Source: Pseudomonadota bacterium (GTDB lineage Bacteria; Pseudomonadota; Alphaproteobacteria; Caulobacterales; Caulobacteraceae). Taken from it: a DNA stretch of 14,209 nucleotides. Of the stretch, positions 1 to 6,646 are shown piece by piece; position 1 is the stretch's first letter; every line of letters begins with the position of its first letter. Made by a program: the position numbers and the translations under genes. The DNA lies in contig JAEYUE010000236.1 of NCBI GenBank assembly GCA_023433655.1, positions 1 to 14,209 on the forward strand, written 5' to 3'. Under the pieces are notes generated by a model, which was not told the origin of the DNA, did no database searches, and was given only the letters and a program-made list of their open reading frames with translations.

Positions 1-795
1 GTGCTGGTCGACTTCTGGGCGACCTGGTGCGGGCCGTGCCGCACCCTCACCCCGATGCTGGAGAAGGCGGTCCGCGCCGCCGGCGGGGCGGTCAAGCTGG
101 TCAAGATCGACATCGACCGGAACCCGGCCTACGCCGGCCAGCTGCGCGTCCAGTCGATCCCCACCGTCTACGCCTTCGTCAACGGCCAGCCCGTCGACGG
201 CTTCCAGGGGACCGTGCCCGAGAGCCAGCTCAAGGCCTTCATCGACAAGCTGACCGGCGGGCAGAGCGCCAACTCCGACATCGAGGAGCTGATGTCGATG
301 GGCGAGGAATCGCTGTCGCTCAACGACCTCGGCGGGGCGGCCCAGGCCTTCGCCCAGGTGCTGACGCTCGAGCCCGGCCACGAGGGCGCCGTCGCCGGCA
401 TGGCCCGCGTCTACATCGCGGACAGCGACCTCGACCAGGCCCGCCAGACCATCGCCATGGCTCCGGCCGACTCGAAGAACGCCCAGGTCCAGTCGGTCCG
501 CGCCCAGCTGTCGCTGGCCTCGACCGCCCCGGCGGGCGCGGGCGCCGAGCTGGAGGCGCGCGTCGCCGCCGATCCGTCCGATCATCAGGCGCGCTACGAC
601 CTGTCCCTGGCCCAGGCCGCCGCCGGCGACCTGAAGGGGGCGGTCGACAGCCTGCTGGCCATCGTCGCCGCCGACCGCGAGTGGAACGACCAGGCCGCCC
701 GCAAGCAGCTGCTGACCGTGTTCGAGGCGGCCGGCGCCGCCTCCGACATCGCCCGCGACGGCCGCCGCCGCCTGTCCTCCCTCCTGTTCGCCTAG
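1..795 (+). CDS. cnoX: CnoX-type thioredoxin-TPR chaperedoxin (5' truncated)
   Basis: Cytoplasmic thioredoxin-fold co-chaperone of the CnoX/YbbN family, which protects substrates from aggregation and can hand them to folding chaperones. The window opens inside the thioredoxin domain: the first codon, GTG, reads as the internal Val just before DFWATWCGPC, so about 35 N-terminal residues are missing compared with a full-length protein near 300. The redox motif WCGPC is at visible residues 9-13 and the conserved cis-proline region (SIPTVYAF) is near residues 52-59. From about residue 95 to the end the protein is Ala/Leu-rich helical repeat (TPR-like). Both active-site cysteines are present, unlike E. 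coli CnoX, which has lost the first; the Caulobacter type is known to keep oxidoreductase activity. The stop codon overlaps the ribosome-binding site of the next gene, so the two are probably co-transcribed. Confidence 0.87.
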   Translation: MLVDFWATWCGPCRTLTPMLEKAVRAAGGAVKLVKIDIDRNPAYAGQLRVQSIPTVYAFVNGQPVDGFQGTVPESQLKAFIDKLTGGQSANSDIEELMSMGEESLSLNDLGGAAQAFAQVLTLEPGHEGAVAGMARVYIADSDLDQARQTIAMAPADSKNAQVQSVRAQLSLASTAPAGAGAELEARVAADPSDHQARYDLSLAQAAAGDLKGAVDSLLAIVAADREWNDQAARKQLLTVFEAAGAASDIARDGRRRLSSLLFA

Positions 796-805
796 GAGCG
801 CGGCC

Positions 806-1465
806 ATGGCGCAGGGCTATGTCAGGGCGGCCGACCTGCCGCAGGTCATCCCGGTCTTCCCCCTGCCCGGCGCCATCCTGCTGCCGCGCGGCCAGCTGCC
901 GCTGAACATCTTCGAGCCGCGCTATCTGAACATGGTCGACGACGCCATGGCCGGCGACCGCATCATCGGCATGATCCAGCCGCACGGCGGCTCCGCCCGC
1001 CTGCCCGGCCTGTCGCCGGTCGGCTGCGCCGGCCGCATCACCAGCTTCGCCGAGACCTCGGACGGACGCTATCTGATTACCCTGACCGGCTGCGCCCGCT
1101 TCCGCCTCGCCACCGAACTGCCGGTGCAGACGCCGTACCGCCAGATCCGCGCCGATTTCGCGCCGTTCGAGAAGGATCTCGCCGCCCCGCCGGCCGACGA
1201 CGCCGGGCTGGACCGCGACCTGCTGCTGGACGCCCTGCGCGCCTACCTGGAGACCCGCGGCCTCGACATCGACTGGGACACCGCCGAGACGGCCCCGCCC
1301 GAGGCCCTGATCAACAGCCTGTCCATGGCCCTGCCCTTCGACCCGCCCGAGAAGCAGGCCCTGCTCGAGGCCCGCGACCTGACCGACCGCGCCGACGTCC
1401 TCACCGCCCTGATGACCATCGACGCCGCCGGCGACGGCGACGGCGAGGCCGGGGCGATGCAATAG
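806..1465 (+). CDS. LON substrate-binding-domain protein
   Basis: Stand-alone protein of 219 residues matching the N-terminal substrate-binding domain of Lon protease (PF02190), with no AAA ATPase or protease part. The diagnostic start of the domain is visible at residues 15-40 (VIPVFPLPGAILLP, then LPLNIFEPRYLNMV). It is followed by the GRI.SF and GRYLITLTG.ARFR strands near residues 72-98, and the rest is helical. The start ATG has AGGAG seven bases upstream (794-798), overlapping the cnoX stop. Such proteins are usual beside thioredoxin-like genes in Alphaproteobacteria. The molecular role of the stand-alone domain is not established; recognition of unfolded protein, fitting the CnoX neighbour, is inference. 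Confidence 0.9.
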   Translation: MAQGYVRAADLPQVIPVFPLPGAILLPRGQLPLNIFEPRYLNMVDDAMAGDRIIGMIQPHGGSARLPGLSPVGCAGRITSFAETSDGRYLITLTGCARFRLATELPVQTPYRQIRADFAPFEKDLAAPPADDAGLDRDLLLDALRAYLETRGLDIDWDTAETAPPEALINSLSMALPFDPPEKQALLEARDLTDRADVLTALMTIDAAGDGDGEAGAMQ

Positions 1466-1582
1466 GAGGGTCGAGGGTCGAAGGGGCGAGGGGCGGCGAG
1501 TTCAAAGCGCTTGCACCCGAAGACCGCCTGACACCCGGGCCTCCGTCCGCTAACTTTCCTCGACCCTCGACCCTCGACCCTC
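1466..1582. repeat. Inverted heptad array (GGGTCGA / TCGACCC)
   Basis: The left arm at 1466-1481 reads GAGGGTCGAGGGTCGA, two copies of a 7-bp unit. The right arm at 1560-1582 is its reverse complement with just over three units (TCGACCC repeated). The 16-base left arm can pair perfectly with the right arm in two registers (1560-1575 or 1567-1582) across a spacer of roughly 80 bases. The element fills the gap between the LON-domain gene and the Trm112-like gene and ends eight bases before the latter's ATG. There is no T-tract, so it is not a textbook terminator. Confidence 0.8.
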
Positions 1583-1589
1583 GGGCCCC

Positions 1590-1784
1590 ATGTCAGACAC
1601 CTTCCACACCCCCGCCGCCGTCGACCCCCGCCTGCTCGAGGTGCTGGTTTGCCCGGTGACCCGCGGCCGGCTGAGCTATGACCGCGAACGCCAGGAACTG
1701 GTGTCGAAGGGCGCCAGACTCGCCTATCCGATCCGCGACGGCGTGCCGATCATGCTGCCCGAAGAAGCCCGCAAGCTGGACTAG
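1590..1784 (+). CDS. Trm112-like small protein (UPF0434/YcaR family)
   Basis: Protein of 64 residues of the Trm112 family (PF03966). In eukaryotes and archaea Trm112 is a zinc-binding activator of methyltransferases; the bacterial members are small and poorly characterised. Family signatures visible: LLEVLVCPVTRGRLSYD at residues 15-31 and the C-terminal AYPIRDGVPIMLPEEAR at 45-61. Only one cysteine (Cys21) remains, so the zinc site of the longer relatives is absent, as is common in this bacterial group. No Shine-Dalgarno sequence precedes the ATG; the heptad array ends there instead, and no other start in frame would keep the conserved N-terminus. The stop is separated by one base from the stop of the convergent flavin hydroxylase gene. 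Confidence 0.88.
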   Translation: MSDTFHTPAAVDPRLLEVLVCPVTRGRLSYDRERQELVSKGARLAYPIRDGVPIMLPEEARKLD

Positions 1785-1785
1785 G

Positions 1786-3039
1786 TCAGAGCGCTTCGCC
1801 CCGCAGCAGCCGCGGCAGGTCCCCGGTCGCCCCGCCGGCCTCGTGCATGAAGGCGCGGCGCAGCGGGGCGATGCGGTTGACCACGGCGATGCCCACGTCC
1901 CGCGCCAGCCGCACCGGCGGCAGGTCGTTGGAGAACAGCCGCACAAAGCCGTCGAAGCCGGCCGCCAGGGCGGCATTGTCGAACCGCCGCCAGCGGGCGT
2001 AGCGGTCCAGCACCGTCTCCGATCCGATGTCCTCACCCAGTCGCGTGGCCTCGACCAGCACCTCGGCCAGGGCGGCGGCGTCCTTCAGCCCCATGTTCAG
2101 CCCCTGCCCGGCCACCGGATGCACCCCGTGGGCGGCGTCGCCGATCAGGGCGATGCGCGGCGCCGTCAGCTCTTCCGCCAGCTGCAGCGACAGCGGATAG
2201 ACGAAGCGCGGCCCGACCACCGTCACGTCATCGAGGAAGTCGCCGAAGCGACGCATCAGATGGGCGTGGAAGGCCGCGTCGGAACAGGTCTTCAGCGCCT
2301 CGGCCCGGCGGGTGCTCTCGGTCCACACCAGGCTGGCCCGCCGCTCCGTAAGCGGCAGGATGGCGAAGGGGCCGTCGGGCAGGAAGTATTCGTGCGCGAC
2401 GTTGCCGTGGTCGCGACCCAGCGCCACCGTGGCCACCACCCCGCTCTGCTTGTAGCTCCAGCCGAGGGTGTCGATGCCGGCCTCGCGCCGCACCCGCGAG
2501 CCGCGACCCTCGGCCCCCACGATCAGCGGCGCGCGCAGCACCGCCCCGTCGGCCAGAACCACCTCGGCCCCGCCCGGCGCGACCCTGACCGCCTCCACTG
2601 AGGCCGGCGCGCGCAGTTCGATCCCCGCCGCCGTCACCGCCTCGGCCAGGGCCACGCGCAGGCGCCGGTTCTCGACCATGTAGCCCAGCGGCTCGCCGCC
2701 AGTGCGCTCGCCGATCTCGTCGGCGTCGAAGCGCAGGAAGGCCGAGGACGCGGCCGGCGAGGATGCGCCGGGCCGGCGGCCGTCGGTGACGAGGATGCGG
2801 TCCATGCGGCAGGCGTGCGGTCGCAGCGACTCCCCGACCCCGACCGCGTCCAGCATGCGGAAGGTCGAGAAGGCGATGGCCGTCGAGCGCCCGTCGAAGG
2901 TCGGAGCCAGCTGGGCGTCGAACGGCTGCGGATCGACCAGCACCACCTTGAGCCCGCCCTGCGCCGCGGCGAGGGCGAAGGTCGCCCCGGCCAGCCCGGC
3001 CCCGGCGATGACGATGTCGTAGCGGTCGGTCTCTGCCAT
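1786..3039 (-). CDS. UbiH/UbiF/COQ6-family FAD-dependent ring hydroxylase
   Basis: Flavoprotein monooxygenase of 417 residues (PF01494), expected to hydroxylate the aromatic ring of a ubiquinone precursor at the inner membrane. The FAD-binding Rossmann motif GAGLAG is at residues 13-18 with the acidic end of strand 2 at Asp36. The second FAD/NADPH contact GAEGRGSRVRR is at 175-185, and the conserved GDAAHGVHPVAGQGLNMG motif at 300-317 marks the UbiH/VisC/COQ6 group. Length fits the family. The ATG is preceded only by a weak purine stretch. Alphaproteobacteria use several such enzymes (UbiH, UbiF, UbiL, UbiM) with different ring positions, and the sequence alone does not tell me which this is, so no symbol is given. 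It diverges from ftsK and converges on the Trm112-like gene. Confidence 0.9.
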   Translation of the reverse strand: MAETDRYDIVIAGAGLAGATFALAAAQGGLKVVLVDPQPFDAQLAPTFDGRSTAIAFSTFRMLDAVGVGESLRPHACRMDRILVTDGRRPGASSPAASSAFLRFDADEIGERTGGEPLGYMVENRRLRVALAEAVTAAGIELRAPASVEAVRVAPGGAEVVLADGAVLRAPLIVGAEGRGSRVRREAGIDTLGWSYKQSGVVATVALGRDHGNVAHEYFLPDGPFAILPLTERRASLVWTESTRRAEALKTCSDAAFHAHLMRRFGDFLDDVTVVGPRFVYPLSLQLAEELTAPRIALIGDAAHGVHPVAGQGLNMGLKDAAALAEVLVEATRLGEDIGSETVLDRYARWRRFDNAALAAGFDGFVRLFSNDLPPVRLARDVGIAVVNRIAPLRRAFMHEAGGATGDLPRLLRGEAL

Positions 3040-3084
3040 GCCCGCTTGTCGCGCCGTGCGGCGGCGGCGTCCAGTGCGGCATGG

Positions 3085-3190
3085 GGCGGCAGGCAGCAGG
3101 CAGCAGGCAGCAGGCAGCAGGCAGCACAGGGTTAGACCTCGACGCCGTCGTCAAGCGCCGTCGAACCCTGCTGCCTGCTGCCTGCTGCCT
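3085..3190. repeat. Inverted heptad array forming a long hairpin (GGCAGCA / TGCTGCC)
   Basis: Five perfect tandem copies of GGCAGCA lie at 3092-3126, preceded by one degenerate copy at 3085-3091. Three perfect copies of the reverse complement TGCTGCC lie at 3169-3189. The inner flanks also pair (CAGGGTT at 3127-3133 with AACCCTG at 3164-3170). The result is a potential stem of about 27 bp with a 2-base bulge closing a 30-base loop (3134-3163). The element occupies the divergent space between the flavin hydroxylase and ftsK. It lacks a T-tract on either side. Confidence 0.9.
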
Positions 3191-3196
3191 CCCTAG

Positions 3197-3212
3197 GTAA
3201 ACAGCCCCTTAA
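3197..3212 (-). promoter_or_regulatory. Candidate CtrA box upstream of ftsK
   Basis: On the minus strand the sequence reads TTAA, seven bases, then TTTAC. The CtrA consensus is TTAA-N7-TTAAC, so there is one mismatch. It lies 54 bases before the ftsK ATG, directly after the heptad hairpin. I found no other TTAA in the window. A GANTC site (candidate CcrM methylation site) follows at 3238-3242. CtrA controls several Caulobacter division genes; control of this ftsK is inference. Confidence 0.35.
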
Positions 3213-3265
3213 CCCTGCCCGGGGCACAAGGGACCCCGAGTCGACCGTCCGGAGTTCCCCGCCGC

Positions 3266-5632
3266 ATGTCCGCCGCCCTCGCCCTCGGCCAGCGCGCCTT
3301 CGACAGCGCCCGCATCCTGTGGGCGGCGCCCTTCGTGGTGCGCTTCCGGGGCGTGCTGCAGGCCTTGCTGGCGACGCTGCTGCTCGCCGCAGTGGTCTCG
3401 TGGAATCCGGCCGATCCCAGCCTCAACGCCGCCTCGACGGCCGAGCCGACCAACTGGCTGGGACTGAACGGCGCCCTGTTCGCCGACCTCTTCATGCAGT
3501 CGCTGGGCCTCGCCGCCTGGCCCGCCGTCCTGCTGCTCATCGCCTTCGGCCTCGCCGGCGCCATCGGCGACGCGGTCCAGCAACGGCTGAAGCCGACGCC
3601 GGTGAAGGCCCTGTCGGCCACCGCCGGCGTGCTGGCCCTGTCGGCCGCGCTCTCGGCGCTGGCGCCGCCCGCCGCCTGGCCGCTGGCGGCCGGTCTGGGC
3701 GGCCTGTGGGGCGACGCCCTCGTCGGCCTGGTCCGGGTGGCCTTCGACGCCCTCCGTCTGCCGGGCGCGGCCATCGCCGCCGGCGTCCTCTTCCTGCCGC
3801 TCGGCCTGATCGGCGTGGGCTACGCCATCGGTTTGAGGTTCTCGGATCTTGGCGACGCCCTCGACTGGGCCGGGTCGCGACGCCGTCCGGCCGCGCCGCC
3901 GGTCGATCGCCGCAAGGCCGCCAAGGCCCCGCCCCGCCCGCGGCCCGCCCCGGAGCCCGAGGAAGACACGGACATCGCCGCCCGGAACGACAGCCCGCCG
4001 TGGGAAGAGGCCGCCCCGGCCCCGGCCCGTGCTTCGCCCGAGCCGAAGGTCGCCGCCGCCCGGGCGCCGAAGGCCTCGCGCCGTGAGGTCGACGACGCCC
4101 AGGCCGCCTTCGACTTCGCCCGCCCCGAGGGCGACTTCGACCTGCCGCCGCTGGCCATGCTGTCCAAGCCCGCCAAGCGGGTCGCCGCCGTCGACGAGGA
4201 GGCGCTGAAGCAGAACGCCAAGATGCTCGAGGGCGTGCTGCAGGAGTTCGGCGTCCGCGGCGTCATCGACCAGATCCGTCCCGGCCCGGTGGTCACCCTG
4301 TACGAGCTGGTTCCGGCCCCCGGCGTCAAGCACGGCCGCGTCGTCGCCCTGTCCGACGACATCGCCCGCTCGATGTCGGCCCGCGCCTGCCGCATCAGCG
4401 TGGTCCAGGGCCGCAACGCCATCGGCATCGAACTGCCCAACGCCCGGCGCGAGACCGTCTACCTGCGCGACCTGCTGGCCTCGACCGAATACGACAAGCC
4501 GTCGCACCTGCTGCCGCTGGCCCTGGGCGAGACCATCGGCGGCGAGCCCTATGTCGCCGACCTGGCGCGCATGCCCCACCTGCTCATCGCCGGCACCACC
4601 GGCTCGGGCAAGTCGGTGGGGGTCAACGCCATGATCCTGTCGATCCTCTACCGGCACAGCCCGGCCGAGTGCCGCTTCATCATGATCGATCCCAAGATGC
4701 TTGAGCTGTCGGTCTACGACGGCATCCCGCACCTGCTGGCCCCGGTGGTCACCGATCCCAAGAAGGCGGTCGTCGCCCTGAAGTGGACGGTGCGCGAGAT
4801 GGAGGACCGCTACCGCCGCATGTCCAAGCTCGGCGTGCGCAACATCGCCAGCTACAACGAGCGCGCCCGCGCCGCGATCGAGAAGGGCGAGCATTTCGAG
4901 CGCACCGTCCAGACCGGCTTCGACGACCAGGGCCGGCCGGTCTACGAGTCCGAGAAGATCCGTCCCGAACCCATGCCCTATCTGGTGGTGGTCATGGACG
5001 AGATGGCCGACCTGATGCTGGTCGCCGGCAAGGACGTCGAGGGCGCCGTCCAGCGTCTGGCGCAGATGGCCCGCGCCGCCGGCATCCACCTGATCATGGC
5101 CACCCAGCGGCCGTCGGTTGACGTGATCACCGGCACCATCAAGGCCAACTTCCCCACCCGGATCAGCTTCCAGGTCACCTCCAAGATCGACAGCCGCACC
5201 ATTCTCGGCGAGCAGGGCGGCGAGCAGCTGCTCGGCCAGGGCGACATGCTCTACATGGCCGGCGGCGGCCGCATCACCCGCCTGCACGGCCCCTTCGTCG
5301 AGGACAAGGAGGTCGAGGCCGTCTGCAACCACCTCAAGGCCCAGGCCGAGCCGGAATACCTCGACCTGATCACCGACGACCCGGACGGCGACGGCGACGG
5401 CGGCGGCTTCGGCGACGGCGAGGGCGGCTCGGGCGACGATCTCTACGACCGCGCCGTGGCCGTCGTCACCCGCGATCGCAAGGCCTCGACCAGCTACATC
5501 CAGCGCCGCCTGCAGATCGGCTACAACCGCGCCGCCTCGCTGATCGAGCGGATGGAGCAGGAGGGCGTGGTCAGCCCCGCCAATCACGCCGGCAAGCGCG
5601 ACATCCTCGCCGGCCCGCCGCCGATGGTCTGA
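3266..5632 (+). CDS. ftsK: DNA translocase FtsK
   Basis: Septal DNA pump of 788 residues that moves chromosome ends through the closing septum and activates XerCD recombination at dif. The N-terminus has about four membrane segments (near residues 29-46, 79-100, 114-134 and 167-190). A Pro/Ala-rich linker (about 200-300) with basic then acidic stretches follows. The motor then shows Walker A GTTGSGKS at 443-450, Walker B VVVMDE ending at Asp578-Glu579, and the ATQRPSVDVITG and ISFQVTSKIDSRTIL motifs. A Gly/Asp-rich tether near 703-723 leads to the winged-helix gamma domain (724-788, DDLYDRAV to the C-terminus), which reads polar DNA motifs. At under 800 residues the linker is much shorter than in E. 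coli FtsK, as is usual in Alphaproteobacteria. GGAG at 3251-3254 precedes the ATG by 11 bases. Confidence 0.96.
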   Translation: MSAALALGQRAFDSARILWAAPFVVRFRGVLQALLATLLLAAVVSWNPADPSLNAASTAEPTNWLGLNGALFADLFMQSLGLAAWPAVLLLIAFGLAGAIGDAVQQRLKPTPVKALSATAGVLALSAALSALAPPAAWPLAAGLGGLWGDALVGLVRVAFDALRLPGAAIAAGVLFLPLGLIGVGYAIGLRFSDLGDALDWAGSRRRPAAPPVDRRKAAKAPPRPRPAPEPEEDTDIAARNDSPPWEEAAPAPARASPEPKVAAARAPKASRREVDDAQAAFDFARPEGDFDLPPLAMLSKPAKRVAAVDEEALKQNAKMLEGVLQEFGVRGVIDQIRPGPVVTLYELVPAPGVKHGRVVALSDDIARSMSARACRISVVQGRNAIGIELPNARRETVYLRDLLASTEYDKPSHLLPLALGETIGGEPYVADLARMPHLLIAGTTGSGKSVGVNAMILSILYRHSPAECRFIMIDPKMLELSVYDGIPHLLAPVVTDPKKAVVALKWTVREMEDRYRRMSKLGVRNIASYNERARAAIEKGEHFERTVQTGFDDQGRPVYESEKIRPEPMPYLVVVMDEMADLMLVAGKDVEGAVQRLAQMARAAGIHLIMATQRPSVDVITGTIKANFPTRISFQVTSKIDSRTILGEQGGEQLLGQGDMLYMAGGGRITRLHGPFVEDKEVEAVCNHLKAQAEPEYLDLITDDPDGDGDGGGFGDGEGGSGDDLYDRAVAVVTRDRKASTSYIQRRLQIGYNRAASLIERMEQEGVVSPANHAGKRDILAGPPPMV

Positions 5633-5805
5633 CGCGGTTCGAGGCAACGGAGCGGCTTCGTCGGCGTTCGTCAGGGCCGTCGTCGACCGCGTGATGCTGA
5701 ACAGGGCTTCATCGCAGCGCCGGAATATGGTCAGGCTCGGGTCACGCCCTCGCCAGACCTGTCCGGCAAGACGGCCATCTCAACCATCCCGAACGGGAGA
5801 ACATC

Positions 5806-6438
5806 ATGACCGTCTCACGCCGCGCCTTCGCCCTTGGCTCCGCCGCCGTCGCCGCGGTCGCCGCCCTGCCGGCGCACGCCCAGTCGAACCTGTCGGCCGA
5901 GGACCGCGCCGTCCTCGCCCGCGCCCAGTCCTATCTGCAGAACCTTAGCTCGGCCCAGGGGAGCTTTGTCGAGACCTCGGGGGCGACGCGCCGCCAGGGC
6001 CGCTTCTATCTGCAGCGCCCCGGCAAGATGCGCTTCGAATACACCAATCCGGCCGGCCTGCTGGTCGTCTCCGACGGCTCCAACGTGATGCGCTACGACC
6101 CGCGGCTGAACACCTTCCGACAGGTTCCGCTCGGCCAGACGCCGCTGTCGACCTTCCTCGCCCGCACCGTCCGCCTCGACCAGGGCGTGCGCATCGACCG
6201 GATCACCCGCATGGACTCCGGCGCCTTCGCCATCACCGCCCGCGACAACCGGCGGCCGAACGACGGCTCGGTGGTCCTCGCCTTCGCCGGCGACCCGATC
6301 CGGCTGCAGGAATGGACCATCATCGACGCCCAGGGCGGGCGCACCCGAACCCAGCTGACCAGCCTGCGCCCGGCCTCTGGGCTGGCCGCCAGTCTGTTCC
6401 AGCTCCGCGACCCGACCCGCCGCCCGCGCCGCAACTGA
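5806..6438 (+). CDS. lolA: Outer-membrane lipoprotein carrier protein LolA
   Basis: Periplasmic chaperone of 210 residues that takes lipoproteins released by LolCDE and carries them to the outer membrane. Family signature: LQNLSSAQGSFVE at residues 44-56, then GRFYLQRPGKMRFEYTNPAGLLVVSDG near 65-91, with the conserved Arg of the MRF strand that gates the hydrophobic cavity. The signal peptide begins SRRAFALG and ends at AHA before Gln26, so it looks like a Tat (twin-arginine) signal rather than a plain Sec signal. The start ATG has GGGAGA five bases upstream. The 173-base gap from ftsK holds only an imperfect hairpin (about 5729-5759) and no promoter I can defend, so it may be read from ftsK or from its own promoter. 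Confidence 0.92.
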   Translation: MTVSRRAFALGSAAVAAVAALPAHAQSNLSAEDRAVLARAQSYLQNLSSAQGSFVETSGATRRQGRFYLQRPGKMRFEYTNPAGLLVVSDGSNVMRYDPRLNTFRQVPLGQTPLSTFLARTVRLDQGVRIDRITRMDSGAFAITARDNRRPNDGSVVLAFAGDPIRLQEWTIIDAQGGRTRTQLTSLRPASGLAASLFQLRDPTRRPRRN

Positions 6439-6473
6439 TCGCGCGACAGGCGAATCTCCGCCGCCCTTTCGCC

Positions 6474-6502
6474 TTGACTTTTTCGGCTGGGCGTGTTGTT
6501 TT
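6474..6502 (+). promoter_or_regulatory. Possible promoter for a short transcript downstream of lolA
   Basis: TTGACT at 6474-6479 matches five of six bases of a -35 box. The best -10 at 17 bases (6497-6502, TGTTTT) is weak. With the hairpin at 6564-6613 it would bound a transcript of roughly 110 bases containing no convincing reading frame. Support is weak and rests on the -35 alone. Confidence 0.2.
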
Positions 6503-6563
6503 GGCCACAGATCGGTGCGAGCCGGTCGTGCCCGCTACGGATTTCATCCCCTTCCCGGCGGCG

Positions 6564-6613
6564 AGAGAGACGAACCTTGAAACGCCCGGCCCGCAAGGAC
6601 CGGGCGTCTCTTT
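6564..6613 (+). terminator. Extended hairpin terminator between lolA and xthA
   Basis: ACGCCCGG (6582-6589) pairs perfectly with CCGGGCGT (6600-6607) around a 10-base loop, followed by CTCTTTGT. An outer segment 6564-6572 (AGAGAGACG) also pairs with 6605-6613 (CGTCTCTTT) through nine pairs including one G-U. That outer pairing competes with the bottom three pairs of the inner stem. It probably ends the lolA transcript or a small RNA starting near 6505. The T-tract is short and interrupted. Confidence 0.6.
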
Positions 6614-6646
6614 GTCCGTCGTCCGTCCGGCTGCTACAGCCCCCCG
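6612..6646 (+). promoter_or_regulatory. Leaderless promoter of xthA
   Basis: TTGTCCG at 6612-6618, 14 bases, then GCTACAGC at 6633-6640. This fits the Caulobacter housekeeping consensus TTGACGS-N10-14-GCTANAWC with one mismatch in the -10 block and two in the -35 block. Only six bases separate the -10 from the xthA ATG, so transcription should start at or next to the start codon. No Shine-Dalgarno sequence is present, which agrees with a leaderless mRNA. Confidence 0.55.

Noticed and set aside
320..1462. A minus-strand open frame of 380 codons across cnoX and the LON-domain gene
   Set aside because: Arg/Gly-rich shadow with no domain; both plus-strand genes are clear.
3085..3190. Possible CRISPR or micro-CRISPR array
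   Set aside because: The unit is only 7 bp with no spacers and the second arm is inverted; no cas genes are nearby.
3209..5647. A minus-strand open frame of 812 codons opposite ftsK
   Set aside because: It mirrors ftsK, an unambiguous gene, and its translation is Gly/Asp/Leu/Gly-His repeat-like composition typical of antisense frames in GC-rich DNA.
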